From Eutreptiella sp. 'Long Island Sound 2002' (lineage: Eukaryota > Euglenozoa > Euglenophyceae > Eutreptiales > Eutreptiaceae), in contig OZ038395.1 of assembly GCA_964036045.1 (NCBI GenBank), forward strand, positions 6,215,753 through 6,279,752: 64,000 bases of DNA, in the 5' to 3' direction. Below, piece by piece: positions 11,313 through 22,853 of the stretch. The notes below the pieces were generated by a model. The model was not told the DNA's origin, did not search any database, and saw nothing but the letters and a program-made list of their open reading frames with translations. Every line of letters starts with the position of its first letter. Position 1 is the stretch's first letter. Position numbers and translations under genes: made by a program.

Positions 11313-11985
11313 AAACAAAAACCAGTAGCAATCATTCATCACCAAAGTGACAAAAACACATCGGGTCTCACCCACATTTTCCTCAAACTGCAGAAGGTAT
11401 TGGCTTTTTGGCTAATTTGTGTGCATCTCTGAGGAATGTGTGTTCCATTGGTTCAAATGAGTCCATGTTTCATCAACCACGTTCCACTGTCACAATAGGG
11501 CAAAGCAATAGTCCATCCTATCGTATCCAAGAAGAACTATACGAGTGCTGTTTATGCTGCTTGGAACCCACCAATTTGTTCACAATGTTACCCAGAGCTC
11601 CCTTCCTGGATAAATGCTAAGCTTGAGTGTTGTTCCCGCATTTTCCTTGTGCTTGTGTTGCCAGCATGGGAAACTTGTACCCGAACAACTCAACGAAGTT
11701 AACCACAAAAAGAATACAGTAGAAATCATTCATCACGGAAGTGACAAAAACATATGAGGTCCCACCCACAATTTCCTCAAACTGCAGAAGGTATTGGTCT
11801 TTTGGCTAATTTGCGTGCATATCTGAGGAATGTGTGTTCCATTGGTTCAAATGAGTCCACGTGTCACCAACCACGTTCCACTGTCACAATAGGGCAAAGC
11901 AACAGTATACCCTACCATGTCCAAGGAAAACTCTTTGAGTGCAGTTTGTGCTGCTTGGAACCCACAAATTGTTATTATTGATGTT
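11313..11985 (+). repeat. Tandem pair of about 300-bp units, each with an open frame
   Basis: Unit 1 (about 11313-11620) and unit 2 (about 11693-11981) are roughly 85% alike. Both hold the same reading frame starting after a TGA: SHPHFPQTAEGIG, then NVCSIGSNES, PRSTVTIGQSNS and a closing CLCCLEPTN. The aligned frames contain no indels despite substitutions. No family recognised. Confidence 0.55.
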
Positions 11986-13043
11986 GTCACGTGACAGTTG
12001 TTGGTGTGCTTGTTGCAGCGCATGTGGTTATTAGGGGGTCGCTTGCACCTTTAAAACCGTCTTTCCTGGAGAACTTGTAAAAAGCCTGCCCTCAGTGCAC
12101 GCATTGCAGCTCTGTCCTCTCTTGTACTCCCTGTGTTCAGTTGGTGTGCAGTCAGTAACCCCTGCCCCTCCATGTCCAAGCAACACTAGGCATTGGTTCT
12201 GTCTTTTTTTTGCACCGTGGATTTCGCTGCATTTTGTAATTGGCCCAACTGTGTGCCATATGTGCTGTGCAATATTTTGGTTTTCAGTGGCAGGATGTTC
12301 ATATTTTGTGTCAAGGAAGCTCAGTTGGCCAAGATGGCATTTGTATACTGTTTGGTTTTCAGGATAGTACACAATGTCTTGGATGAAGCCTGGTTGGCTG
12401 TTGTACTACCTAGCCTGTGGACCCATAGTGTCCATTGTTTTCCAACTGTATGTGCCAATTTCTGGGCCCCCAATTGTCACTGTTTATGAGTGTTTGTTCC
12501 ATCTTTCCACTCTTTGCTTGTGCACCACCGTCTCAACTTCCAACCCCCTCAGGATTTCACCCTCAAACCTCTTGAGGATTGTTTGCACTTGTACCATTCA
12601 CAGTGCGACGTATAAGCAACTTCCTTCTCTCAGCAACACCAGGCGTTGGTTCCGTCAATTTCTGGTCAAATATCGTTGCTTGGACAAGGGTTGGGGGTGG
12701 GAGCAGCTCCATTCCGTGTCGGACTGGTTCCTAGAGCGTCCTTAGAGCGTTCCTAGAGTGAAGATTGCCATTTTTATGAATTTCTGAAAACAAAATCATG
12801 TGCCATGACTCAGCTGGTCACAGACCGGAGGAGATAACAGAGTGACCATGAATGTAGCACTGCTAAGAAGACGAAGAGCCCGGCTACAGCTCTAGGAACC
12901 AGTACAGCCCTCAACAACTGTCAGCAGTTCTCTGTAATCCTCTGCAATTCAGGACAATCTCTCCCTGCACAGAGTATGCTATTTAGACTGTGTAAAAGAC
13001 AATTGTGCGGCAGCCCGTGCTCTCATTCGCTCTTGCACAGTGA
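11986..13043. other. Unassigned spacer upstream of gene D
   Basis: No supported gene. T-rich sequence with short open frames. A short CTAGAGCGT-type repeat lies near 12732-12755. No canonical TATA box was found close to the gene D start; TATTTAG lies about 60 bases upstream. Confidence 0.4.
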
Positions 13044-13566
13044 ATGGTTGCCGCCGACTTAACAATGCCCTTTCAGCCATTGTCGTCATCTGTGCACTAC
13101 ATTTCTGGGCCGCGTTGGCGGTACATGCCGGCGCAGTGCATGCGCGTGCCCATATACGCTGCTGTGAGCATCGCACTGGCTATGATGGTTGTCATATCCA
13201 ACAGTCTACATGCCCCTTTGCGATGGAGCACATTGTTTCCCATTTTGCGATCTTCAACGACTGTGCACCCTCAACATTTCGAATCAACACCCAATTTTCC
13301 TAAAGCTGAGTCCACAGAGCCCAGACCGCCAAGCACACCTTGGAGGAGTGCCATGCAGTACCAGTCCAAGCTCCAGCCTCATGCCACACAACATGTGCAG
13401 TGGCGTGAGCTTGAAGCTGCCAGCCTCTCCTCGCATGCATTCGTCCTCTCCGTGCTCCTGGCTATTGCTCTGTTGCTGACAGCTGCCTTTAAGCCCAGAC
13501 TGTGCCGTCCTTTCAGAAGCGTCGCCACGGACTGCTTACATGACATTGCCATGGTGCCAGCCACAG
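13044..13566 (+). CDS. Gene D exon 1: two-membrane-segment N-terminus
   Basis: 174 codons plus one base (phase 1), starting at ATG 13044. The first hydrophobic segment is YAAVSIALAMMVVIS and the second FVLSVLLAIALLLTAAF, separated by about 75 polar residues rich in Pro, Ser and Gln. A short tail ends in AMVPATG, like the AVTG/AATG ends of A, B, C and E. The GTATGC donor is at 13567. Sequence identity to A is very low, but the architecture, length and splice phase agree. Confidence 0.65.
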
Positions 13567-13902
13567 GTATGCGTGAGAGGCTCTTGTAGGCGATGTCCAT
13601 CCAAGGAGACTGCGACAGCAGGGACATAGCAGCCATATCAGTGCACTGCTATGTCCCCCATGTCCTTGCAAGCTGGGTACTGGTGTTGCTGGTGTTTGTT
13701 GTTTTTGTTGTCCTTCTGTTGCTGTCCTAGATGTCGTCTTGTCCTACCCTTCTCAATAACGTACATGTGTATGGAGTCAGTTGTCCTCGGGGCTCATCAC
13801 TGAGTCCAAGTCTCAGGACAAGTCGGTGGACTACTGTCCGAGCTGCTGCACGATTTCTCTGTTGTTCTCAAAAACCTGTGTGCCCTACTGTCTTCTGTGT
13901 AG

Positions 13903-14196
13903 GTCATAGAGATGAAGCTTCCGCTCTGCCTGTTTTCTGCATTGCTGGCCGGTGTGGGGCTTACACCCACGCTCATCTCAAGGCGCTTATTATCGAGAAA
14001 GGTGGGGCTGTGTCAGATACGGTCAACTCCCGTGTGGACGCTTTGGTCTGTGGCGTTGGAGTAAAGGGCACTAAGAAGTATGAAAGGGCCCAAGACTTGC
14101 AGATCCCTACCATCAGTGTGGAGGAGCTTTTTCAAAGGATTGGATTGGGAGACATGGACAGTGCGTCACGTCTTGATAATGATGACGTTGGTTTAG
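13903..14196 (+). CDS. Gene D BRCT cassette exon
   Basis: Acceptor TTCTGTGTAG, donor GTCTCT at 14197; 294 bases, phase 1 on both sides. Strongly similar to the gene A BRCT exon: GHRD at the start, FCIAGR, GGAVSDTVNS, DALVCGV, KGTKKYERAQDLQIPTISVE. Here BRCT joins straight to exon 1 with no Tudor-like exon between. Predicted phosphopeptide- or DNA-binding module. Confidence 0.75.
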
Positions 14197-16762
14197 GTCT
14201 CTTTGCCCTCTTGTGTGAACTCCTCAGCAGGCAGCTGCTACCCATGCTATCGTTTTAACTCATTGTGAATTATGTTTATCCCCCACTCCCACGAAAACTG
14301 AGGGCGGCTCATTGGTATGGTTACGTATGGCTGGGTATGGTATAGTATGGTCGCTTTTGCTTGCATGCCTTTGCACTGAAGTGTGCGATTTCAAGGGGCT
14401 TGCTTTGCAACACGGGTATGCACCCCACGTGAGATACCCTGCACCAGCAACCACCACTGAAGCCTTGGCTGTGGACTTGGTGGGTCCCTTTGCCAAACGC
14501 TCAGTCTCTAAGCCCACCATGCTGGTACGGACCCCCATTTCCCCCAACATTTTCGAGCAATGACATTTTGTTGGTTTTTCGGATTCCCCAGATGTTATTT
14601 TTGCCTGATTTTGTGTAGTTTCCCACGGTGACATGAGTGATTATGGTTTTTCGCCTGGCGGTCCAGTCAAACTGCTGTGTTCTGCTACATTGTCCCTCAG
14701 CCACTTGCTTGCCCCACCTCAATCTGCCTCAGGCTGCTTCCTCCTGCCGTACTGTGCTTCCAGCACTGTTTTGCTTCAGCCACACTGTGCCTCGGGCATT
14801 GGTTTGTTGAGTCGCCGAGTACTTCAGGCATTTTGCCAAGTCTTGTGCCCCAGGCCCCGATGTATACTGTCGCACGGTTCTTTCGGCTGTGGCTCACACT
14901 GTTGCTGAGGCAGAGATTTCTCCTGCCACATTCTGCCTCATGCACGGTTTCTTGTATCACAGTCTAACTCAGCTACGCGCATTGGATGTTGGCTTTTCCA
15001 AACTCTCCGAACCCCATTAACAATCCGTCTTAATGATGGAGGGGGCGGGGGTGCAAAGAAAAATGCTGTTTTACTGCAGCCAACTTGCACATGAAACAAG
15101 TAAAGCACTATTTTCGCCAGACGATATGCAGGCTCTGTGCCCCCCATTCTGCGCTTGCCTGTTTGTTCCATAGGTTTGTCAGAATCACCTCGAAGAGGCT
15201 TGTTAGATCAGGCGCAGGCGCGGACGCCCTATACCCCCCCCCCCCCATTTGGGGATCATTCGCGTAGGATACCCCAAAGTATGGTATCGGATGTTTAACC
15301 CGTTGTAAAATCATCATTTTGGGAGCGAAATCCTCCAATCAATTTTTTCGATTTTGACCCCGCTACCCCCCCCTCCCTCACCCGCGTACCACTTTTTGGG
15401 CTGATAGGTGGGGGGGGGGGTCAAAATCACCTCGAAGAGAGGTTGTTAGATCAAGCACAGGCGCGGACACCATACACCCCCCCTTTGGGGGGGGGGTCAT
15501 TCGCGTAGCAAGGCATGATATTGGATGTCCAACCCTTTGTAAAATCATTATTTTGCCCAACAAAACAATCCCCCAATGGATTTTTTGATTTTGAGGCCTC
15601 TATCCCCCTGAAACTGGATACCATTTTTGGGGAAGGGTGGGGGGTTGGGGATTGGGGGGAGGCGGTCAAAAAGCTGTTTACCTAAAAGCAGCCAATGCCG
15701 TGCATTTAATGGCTCCACATTGTTAGAGGATGCGCATGCAAAGTTATTTTGCTCGTGGAACTGATACTTAATGCGTAGAAGTGTATTGTTGAGGGTTTGA
15801 GATGACAGGTGTTAGGTCTTCGAGGGCTATGGTTGCAAGGATAGCACCACATTTACAAGCAATGGAGTATGCAAAGTACACACTGATGAAAGGGCAAAAA
15901 TGTTGATAACAACAAAAAATTGCCAAGACGGGCTCTAACAGCATCACAAAGCTGTAGAAGGTGTGAAGGATACATCCAAACAATACTCCAATTACATGCA
16001 CAAGCCCGGACAATGCCTACAGAAAAGTTTCCACCCCCCCCCTAGTGGGAGCCCCCCGCCTGTGAAGGACGGCGGCACGGATTGACAAGTCGGTTAAGAC
16101 TATGTCTCTTCCGAGCTCGCCCTCCCGTGCGCTAGGCTGGGTGCAGGGAGGCCGGAGCTGCCATGTCGGGCACCCCAGGGGGCCGAGTCGTTGATGGGGG
16201 CTGCCGCACTGATAGCCCCAGTGAAAACTACGTGGTCTGGCGGCCTGAGCGCAAAGGCATTGACCGCCTGGGCCGCGCCACACGATCCCCTGCGACCTGC
16301 CGTGCTGTGGGGCCTTGGGGGGCTTCTGAATGACTTCATAACTGCCTAACTGATTGACTGACTGTGCTCTCTCCAGCCTGAGGCAACCGGCCCACGTTCA
16401 AGGCTGCATCAGCTCATCCAGAAGGCCCGAAGGGCGCGCTTCTCTGAAGTAATCATTGCATTGCCAGCAAAGGCGGCGTTGGAGAGTGGTGCTGGCAATC
16501 GGGCAGTAGCGATGGTGGCATTGGTAGTCGGAATGGTAGTGGCGCTCCTGGTGGCCCTGTTGGTGGTGGTGACCCGTGATCCCGTTGTTTGGATGGCAGT
16601 GGGACCTGGTCCAGCCCCCCCGCCCCCCCCGTGTCTGTTGATTGCCAAGGTGTGCATAATACAAAGCAAATGACCACAGGCTCAATCGCTCATGTTTGGC
16701 AGACGAAACAAGTCCACGAGTATTATCCCAATGGGGCCCTCAATATCTGTTTTACTCTGCAG
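14197..16762 (+). other. Gene D long intron with dispersed repeat
   Basis: No further phase-1 cassette was identified. Two tandem units of a dispersed non-coding repeat lie at about 15180-15690. The segment about 16040-16130 resembles 57670-57740 (a G/C-rich motif around GCCTGTG and GGCGACACGG). A GTGGT-rich tract at about 16500-16580 gives an artificial-looking hydrophobic frame. The 3' end is a good acceptor (TTTTACTCTGCAG). Confidence 0.5.
15180..15690 (+). repeat. Dispersed repeat, two units
   Basis: Each unit opens with AATCACCTCGAAGAG followed by TTGTTAGATCAAGC, a C-rich tract and TCATTCGCGTAG, then a TTGTAAAATCAT segment. Related copies lie at about 37006, 38692 and 60548 (plus) and in reverse at about 46580-46740 and 59990-60165. 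No coding capacity. Confidence 0.75.
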
Positions 16763-18060
16763 GTCGGACAAGAATCCCAGAGAAGCTTGCAGCTGACTTC
16801 AGTCCGGCTGAAATCGTGTCCTACCGGCAGGCTGCAGACAAAGGATTACTGCAGGACATTCAACCATGGATCCATCATTTTTGCATTGAATTGCAAGCCA
16901 AGACCGAGTTTAGTGACACACTCAGAGCACGTGCTATTGAATTTTCACGGTTCATTGCTGCCTGGCCTGATAATGATGTGCTTCATCTGGCCAAAGATGC
17001 ATATCGACGTAAGTCAGCCTTTTCTGCGATGGTTGCCAACCGACTAGACCGTTTCTTGTTTGAAAACGAATGGGATGGGATGCTGCTGCACCGCTCCACT
17101 ATGGTTCACACTGATGAGCCAGACTTCCTTGTACACTACTTTGGGCTCAGGAGTACAATGCGTCTTGTAGGGCAGGTGGAGGAGGCCATGGGTGGGGCTG
17201 CTGCCTACGCAGCCAGAGCAAACCAATCGGACATGTTTGAATGCACTGAACACCCCTTCATTGTCAGCTTTACTTGTGACCGCATTGATGCTAGTCTGGA
17301 CATTCTAATTTCAGGGCGGTACGAGAATGACCCAGCGCTTTGGACGTGTGGGATGGGACTTGCATCATGGCACTCAGAGCGCGAGATATCGCTGCTGCTG
17401 ATGAAGCTGTACCATGCAGTGCACAATTTACCTGAGCCGTTGCCCGCCCCTCTTTCCGCACCTGTTCCGTTTCCAAATTGGATTCCTGAGAAGGTGCGTT
17501 TATTGTCCCTCGTCTCCGGAGTTGAAGCACGCAGCACAGTGCAATATGGACAGTTCTGCTACAAGTTTCTGATCGGTTTTAGCGATGTCCAGGTCTATCG
17601 TGATGCCAAGGAAGCCGTTTCACAGCTGCATGTTATGTGCATTTTTCCTGTTCCACCATCTTCCCACATCTTCGCTGTAAGGCTGCCTTACATAAGGGAT
17701 GTTGGTAATATCTCAGCAGAGCCAACTCATTTTCTGGTTCTAATTGACCAGCTTCAGCAATTCCACCGCCACGGGATGGTACATGGCGATATTTGCCGGT
17801 CTAATCTGCTGTTAGCGTCGGATCCATCCAAGTCTCTGCTCATTGGGTTCGACTGCGCCTCGCCATGTGGCACACATTATAGTTCGAATTATACTTCTTC
17901 AATGCCGGAGAGACACCCTATTGCAAAGGCAGGTCAGGAAATGCGCCCGGAGCATGACATTCACAGCCTCCTCTATATCGTTTCTGGCATCCGTGAAGCC
18001 AAAAATGAGCTGACTGATGCCAAATGGGATGTTGTGGTGCAACAGCTGCAGCAGCATTAA
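16763..18060 (+). CDS. Gene D terminal exon: dead nuclease-like domain plus degenerate kinase
   Basis: Enters in phase 1; stop TAA at 18058. The N-terminal about 230 residues align with the nuclease of gene A around EPDFLVHYFG, GAAAYAARANQ and LLLMKLYHAVHNLPEPLPAPL, but the E-x-K pair is absent. The C-terminal part is a CR-effector-type protein kinase fold. It keeps HGDICRSN (Asp codon 17788, residue about 615), but the metal-binding DFD is GFD (Gly codon 17845, residue about 634). The PEHDIHSLLYI helix is kept. Predicted whole protein is 704 residues. Loss of the metal ligand argues for a pseudokinase or a decaying gene; the open frame over 1.3 kb argues against recent decay. Confidence 0.75.
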
Positions 18061-20743
18061 CAGTTGCTGCTTGCTCCCCGGATTGCAATTTGCATCCTAT
18101 CAATCATGAATTTGTGGAACAAGTTTCAGTGCATTGTGCATACTGATGTTTTGACTGCCAATTCTGTTTCACGAATTGGTCACTAGCTGGTGTAACCACT
18201 AAAGTCTTATACCCTTCTTTAAGGTCTTGGGTTGAGCTACCCCTTCTAGCAGCAGCAGGAACCAGCGATCACGCGTGAAATGGGCAAAGTCAGAACTCCG
18301 TGATGCTGGCTCAGCCTCTTCCGAAGGTTTTGGTGCTTGATAGTCGTAAAGCTGAATAACACAAAGTTTGAGCCCAAAACTCAGCGGTGGCAGCCGCCTA
18401 CGGGCCTGCAAGTGCAGGTGGTGGGTTCTTAAAACGGCCAAAAAAAATACCTCTTTTGGATTATCACTTTGATTCTGATTTGATTTGATTTTGATGTAGT
18501 TGTGTTGAGAAAGCGTCTGTCAACGTGGAACGCATCTGTATTAATCAGTGTGCCACTCTTGGATCGTGTCTGCTTCGTGAAACTTTTTTTTTGGGGTCTG
18601 TCTGTGGAGCTTTGCAAATTTGAAGCACCGGTGAAACATTGTAAACATCAACGAAGAAAAAATCTGGCTTCATTTTCCATCCTGACTGGTTGGGCATGCC
18701 CAGGCCTTGTCGAGACACCCTTCTGTTGCTGGTACGGGACAAGGTGGTGGTAGCATCAATTCATCCTTGCATGAGTGCATACTGTTGCTGGACTCTGTAA
18801 ATCACATGGTGCCTCACCATAGGTCACCATTTCCTGCTTCTTTGCGATAGGCACATTTGGTCTTTCATGGGCACTGACAAGTCTCTCATGTGCTCTCTGT
18901 CCTGCCAACATGTTCTCGAGGCTTGCCCTACACAGATTCCGTGACATCACGTCACCCAGGCGGCATTATCTGCAAAGTTCACCGCCGTGTCCATTGCTTG
19001 GCATGAAAGCAAAGAAGTAAACAAGTGAACAAGGAAAGGAGCCCTCAGTTGCCTTTGGTCGCTGGGCATGCAATGTGTATCTATCTGACCACTGCTCCAC
19101 AACCTCTGGGAGAAAATCAAATCACCCAGTGTTGTCAGATCGCGAGGTGAGACAAATGTTTTTCTCTGGATCTCGGTTTGTCCTCGCCAGTGCTTCCACG
19201 GGCTGCAAAAGCGAACAAATGACCTCCATGACACCAAATGGTGGGATCCTGAAGTTTAAGCGACAGCCACGGAAGGGGCGCTGGAGAGATGGAAGCATGG
19301 TGGACAGGCATGGGATAGTCCATAGGTCTGGTGGATGTAAGGGGTGTGGCAAACAATCGGGCTGCCGCAGCGCCTGATGGTCTGGCCATAAGGGAACAGG
19401 AAGGAGTGGAGTACTGGCACAGCACCTGGTACGAAACACGCTGGCACCGCCCCGGGGTGTGTGTGCCGCTTCTTGATTTCACCTCACACCTCTCGTGAAA
19501 CTCTTTGTGACTGTGTGGCCAAAGCAAAGGAGGGCAAGTCTCAGGCACTGCCCTGCTGCACGACAAAACGACCCATCTTCCAAGTTACACCACGTTGTTG
19601 TGATAGACACCTTTCATATCTCGCCCCCCCCCCCCCCGCCCCCCGCCCTTGCATTACGCAGCCCACATCAGTTGTGGTGCAGAGCACCCTTCAAAGCCGC
19701 AAAGCGATGAGTTTTACTGGGTCTAGAACACTCCCAGGGCCGTGCAGCAGAGTTGGCGCTTACCAAGCAGAATGTATGTATGTATGAGTGGCGGTACTAT
19801 TGGTCTGCTCTCATCCCCCCAAAACTGTTTTTCCCGCTTCTTTAACTTCTCAACTAGCACTCCCCCATCATTGATACAGGCAAGACAATCCAAATCAAAA
19901 GGTTGATACCATGGCGTTTCACTAGCCTTTGTAACTACATGGGGTGGTTGTGGGGGGTGGTTTTCCTGTTCTCATCACTACTACCAGGGTCTGAATGCCA
20001 GTTGGACCCCATTTGTCTGATTTGTTGTTCCTGAAATCGGGTTTTGTTGGCCAGGCCCTGGCAGAATCACCTAAAACACCCCAAAAATAGTTTCGCCACC
20101 TTGGGGGGCGCAGAGGGCAGAAAACCTGAGTCCCCCAAAATTGAGTTTAAAATCACAAAACGTTGTCATTGTCATTGGATGTTGTCAATGTTGAGACTTT
20201 CTTCCCCGCCCCTCCTCTCTCTCCCTCTCATATTGCTGCGCCCACCTTCCACAGATAACGGCAACAACGTACATACAGACACTACCCAGCCACTCAACAC
20301 AGCAGATACAAGCAACCCAACCCCCCCACACTGCACTGAGTGCTGGTCTGAAAATGTTCCTTGAGAACAATAATTATATGCAGTATGCCCCCATGTTGCT
20401 TGAAGATGGTTGCACTCGCATGCATGAGTTGCGATGTATGCCTGCAGCAGCACTGCGTGCCTGTGGTCTTCCTGTGACAGTTGTGCATTTTATTGTTGAG
20501 CCATGCACGCAGCAGGGTCCAACAGGGGAGTAGAGGTCTGCAAGTGCTGCACCTGATCAGTGTCCTGCTGCTAAGAGACGATAAGTGCAGAGTGCTATGA
20601 CAGGGAAACCTGGCCCTGTGGGTGCCACGCCAAAAGATTTTGCCCCAGCTCGTTTCAAGCGGTTGGGCCTGTCCAGGGCCAGTAGTGGTGTGGCCCGATG
20701 ATGTACTGCGATCTCCCTGATGCTTTTTTGGCCTGACAGTCCG
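18061..20743. other. Unassigned spacer after gene D
   Basis: Nothing that I can support as a gene. Contains T-rich tracts, a poly-C tract near 19623 and a short ATGTATGT microsatellite near 19770. A minus-strand open frame (18199-18441) looks mildly protein-like but has no recognisable domain. Confidence 0.4.
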
Positions 20744-20982
20744 ATTATATGTATACGGCGGAAGCCACGGAGCCACCATTTCCAGGGTGGTTCTGGGGCA
20801 GCGAGCCAGGTTCTGGCCTAGATTGCATATCGCACTGGTTGAGGGGCACAAAGGGATACGTCCCTGGCCCACTAGGGCTATCACCGGGAGTTGTGACCCA
20901 ACCCGAGGACGCCAGTGTGGCCATACAGGCGTAACCGAGCTCCCTGGTCAAATGGTGAAACCCCCTCCTATTATATGTATAC
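20744..20982. mobile_element. 213-bp SINE-like insertion with 13-bp target-site duplication
   Basis: A perfect 13-bp direct repeat, ATTATATGTATAC, at 20744-20756 and 20970-20982 flanks 213 bp of G/C-richer sequence. The insert contains GGTTCTGG-type words reminiscent of a polymerase III B box near its 5' third but has no A-rich tail. It has no coding capacity. Exact flanking repeats around a short insert indicate transposition or retroposition; assignment to SINE is tentative. Confidence 0.55.
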
Positions 20983-21829
20983 ACAGACGTATTCTTTAAT
21001 ATATCTGTGCAATGTGCTCTTGTTCAGAAACCATCCACCACTGCAGTTGTGAAAACTCTGTTACAGTAAGCAACACTGGATGAGACAAAGGGGATTTTCG
21101 GGGGATTTCCAGAATTGGGACGCAATAAATACCCTAGTTTTTAAGGATTGGGACACATTGACAGCATATTTTGGCGGTTTACATTTCCCGCCGGACATTT
21201 ATTTCACCTCCCCATGCAGTGGCTGGAGGTGGTGCAATGACAATCAATATCTGGTATTGCCTCCCACAAGTGCCAGATACACACGGACTCAATCACCAAG
21301 ATCCGGAACAACCCGCACGTCAAGACAAGGCCAGGGTGACTGCTGGGTGATACCAGCTCCAATGGAATACCCCCGCCCTGCGGGTTAACCCCACGGCTCT
21401 CCATCGTTGGGGGCTACAGGTTGCCCCCCCAAGTAAACCAACACGCAAGCGTGATGTCTTGGCCGGCCTATATCCTGTTGCCCTCGTGCCACCCCTCTTC
21501 TGCACCTGCACCAGTTGTTTTGCCCTCAATCGTGGCACATGTTGCCGGGTCAACAATTGTTTTAGCACTTCAATATAACATATCACAGACGGCTTTTTGT
21601 GGTTTTCAGGTTTTGTTGGAGTGTTCAGTACAGGGTTGCACTATATTCGTGAGCAATTTCCTATCTACACTCCCAGGTTCTTATACCATGGCACTCGAAA
21701 CCAAGTTTGCAGTTGTAACATGCACATTACTGCCACTTTTCACTCTTTGATTGCCAGGGCCTGGTATGAGGTTCCGCCCCTCCCATTTTGTATACTTACT
21801 CTGCCTTCATGGGAAACCGCCCGTTTGGC
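20983..21829. other. Unassigned spacer
   Basis: Open frames at 21080-21388 and 21421-21750 have no recognisable domains and neither is supported by splice signals or by another copy in the window. Confidence 0.35.
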
Positions 21830-22325
21830 GCCCCCTTGCCATGCTGTTCCCTCGGAGTAGGTTTATGGACCGTCACCATGTCAACCCAAAACAATTGCGC
21901 ACCGGAATGGTTGGATTTTGTTGTTGTGCCGCTGCTGCCCACTGTGCATACTCTTGCTGGTTATGTTGAATCGCTTTTCCTGAAACAAAATTCGACAACA
22001 CAGCTATGTTTCCTCCTGGTACAAATGTGGTCTGCTCAACAGGTGGGGGGGCGGGGCCTGTGGCAAAGGTCGTCGGTCCTTAGAGTGCGGGGTACTTCGA
22101 GTGCATAGCGGCGCATCAGTTACGAGCGTGAAGGCAAGACAGTGCTGCACATCCATGCATCTGTCCATTGCCTCTCACAATTGTGTTTCACTGCAATTCA
22201 GTGCCTTAATTTCGCTGTTTTTCAGCAAAGCAGTGCTGCCCATTTGCCCCGGCGCCCCCTGGGAACCGTCATTTGGCAGCCACTGGGTAGTGGGGGACAG
22301 ATACGCGCCGGTAGGTGGGGACAAG
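21830..22325 (+). mobile_element. Degenerate copy of the SH3-like-ORF TIR element
   Basis: Older relative of 60940-61506. The shared blocks are GACCGTCAC...TCAACCCAAAA near 21870, FPPGTNV near 21990, a frameshifted remnant of the ERDGKT region near 22110-22150, a GTCATTTGGCA block near 22268, and GGTGGGGACAAGGG near 22315 (compare the right terminus of the younger element). Stops and indels break the frame. Confidence 0.55.
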
Positions 22326-22517
22326 GGAGAGGGTTTGTAGGCAAACCTGCGAATTTTGGCCTTTTAAGCATGCAACCCCCCCCCCGGCCCACCCCCTCCG
22401 CCAGCTGCAGATGAGAGCAACAAATCCAAGGCGACTTGCAAAACCCCCACCCCCTCCCTTTTCAACCCCACCCCCTTCTTGTCCTCCATTGACTTCGTCA
22501 GCCTATTCCTCCTGCAC

Positions 22518-22853
22518 CTCACTGTGGATGGTGTGCATGCCATTTCAGTTGCATAGCAGCCAGCATATTTGATCTTTGCATAGCAATACTCTCAATTGCG
22601 TTTCACAGGTATGCTCCGTGGGCATTTGCTCCAGCAGTGTGTGCGGTGGCATTGGAATTGGCCTCTGCAAGGTGGGTTTGTGCTTGCTGTGATCAGCACA
22701 GTAGAATATGCCACCTGCATGAGGGCAAAAATGGATATTGACTGAGGAAAGACGTTCTGTTATTGTATGCACAGCCCCCTCAATACAGCAAACCTATAGA
22801 GCCACAACCGCATATGACACTGAAGCAAACAATAAATCAGACCAACGCAAAAT
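22518..22853 (+). repeat. Repeated 3'-terminal-exon-like module with AATAAA
   Basis: About 88% alike to 60227-60556. Within it an acceptor-like CGTTTCACAG is followed in phase 1 by a 46-codon open frame ending in TGA (about 22744), then by about 90 bases and an AATAAA signal (22831-22836). This is the layout of a last exon with 3' UTR. At 60.3 kb a one-base deletion shifts this frame, so coding status is uncertain; another frame (WVCACCDQHSRICHLHEG) is open in both copies. Confidence 0.5.

Noticed and set aside
14312-14563. Integrase-like fragment (EALAVDLVGPF)
   Set aside because: A single short word is suggestive of an integrase core, but no Asp/Glu catalytic pattern or neighbouring element domains were found.
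16461-16673. Hydrophobic ORF before the gene D kinase exon
   Set aside because: The hydrophobic run comes from a GTGGT-rich tract. The upstream acceptor would not be phase 1 in this frame, unlike all family exons.
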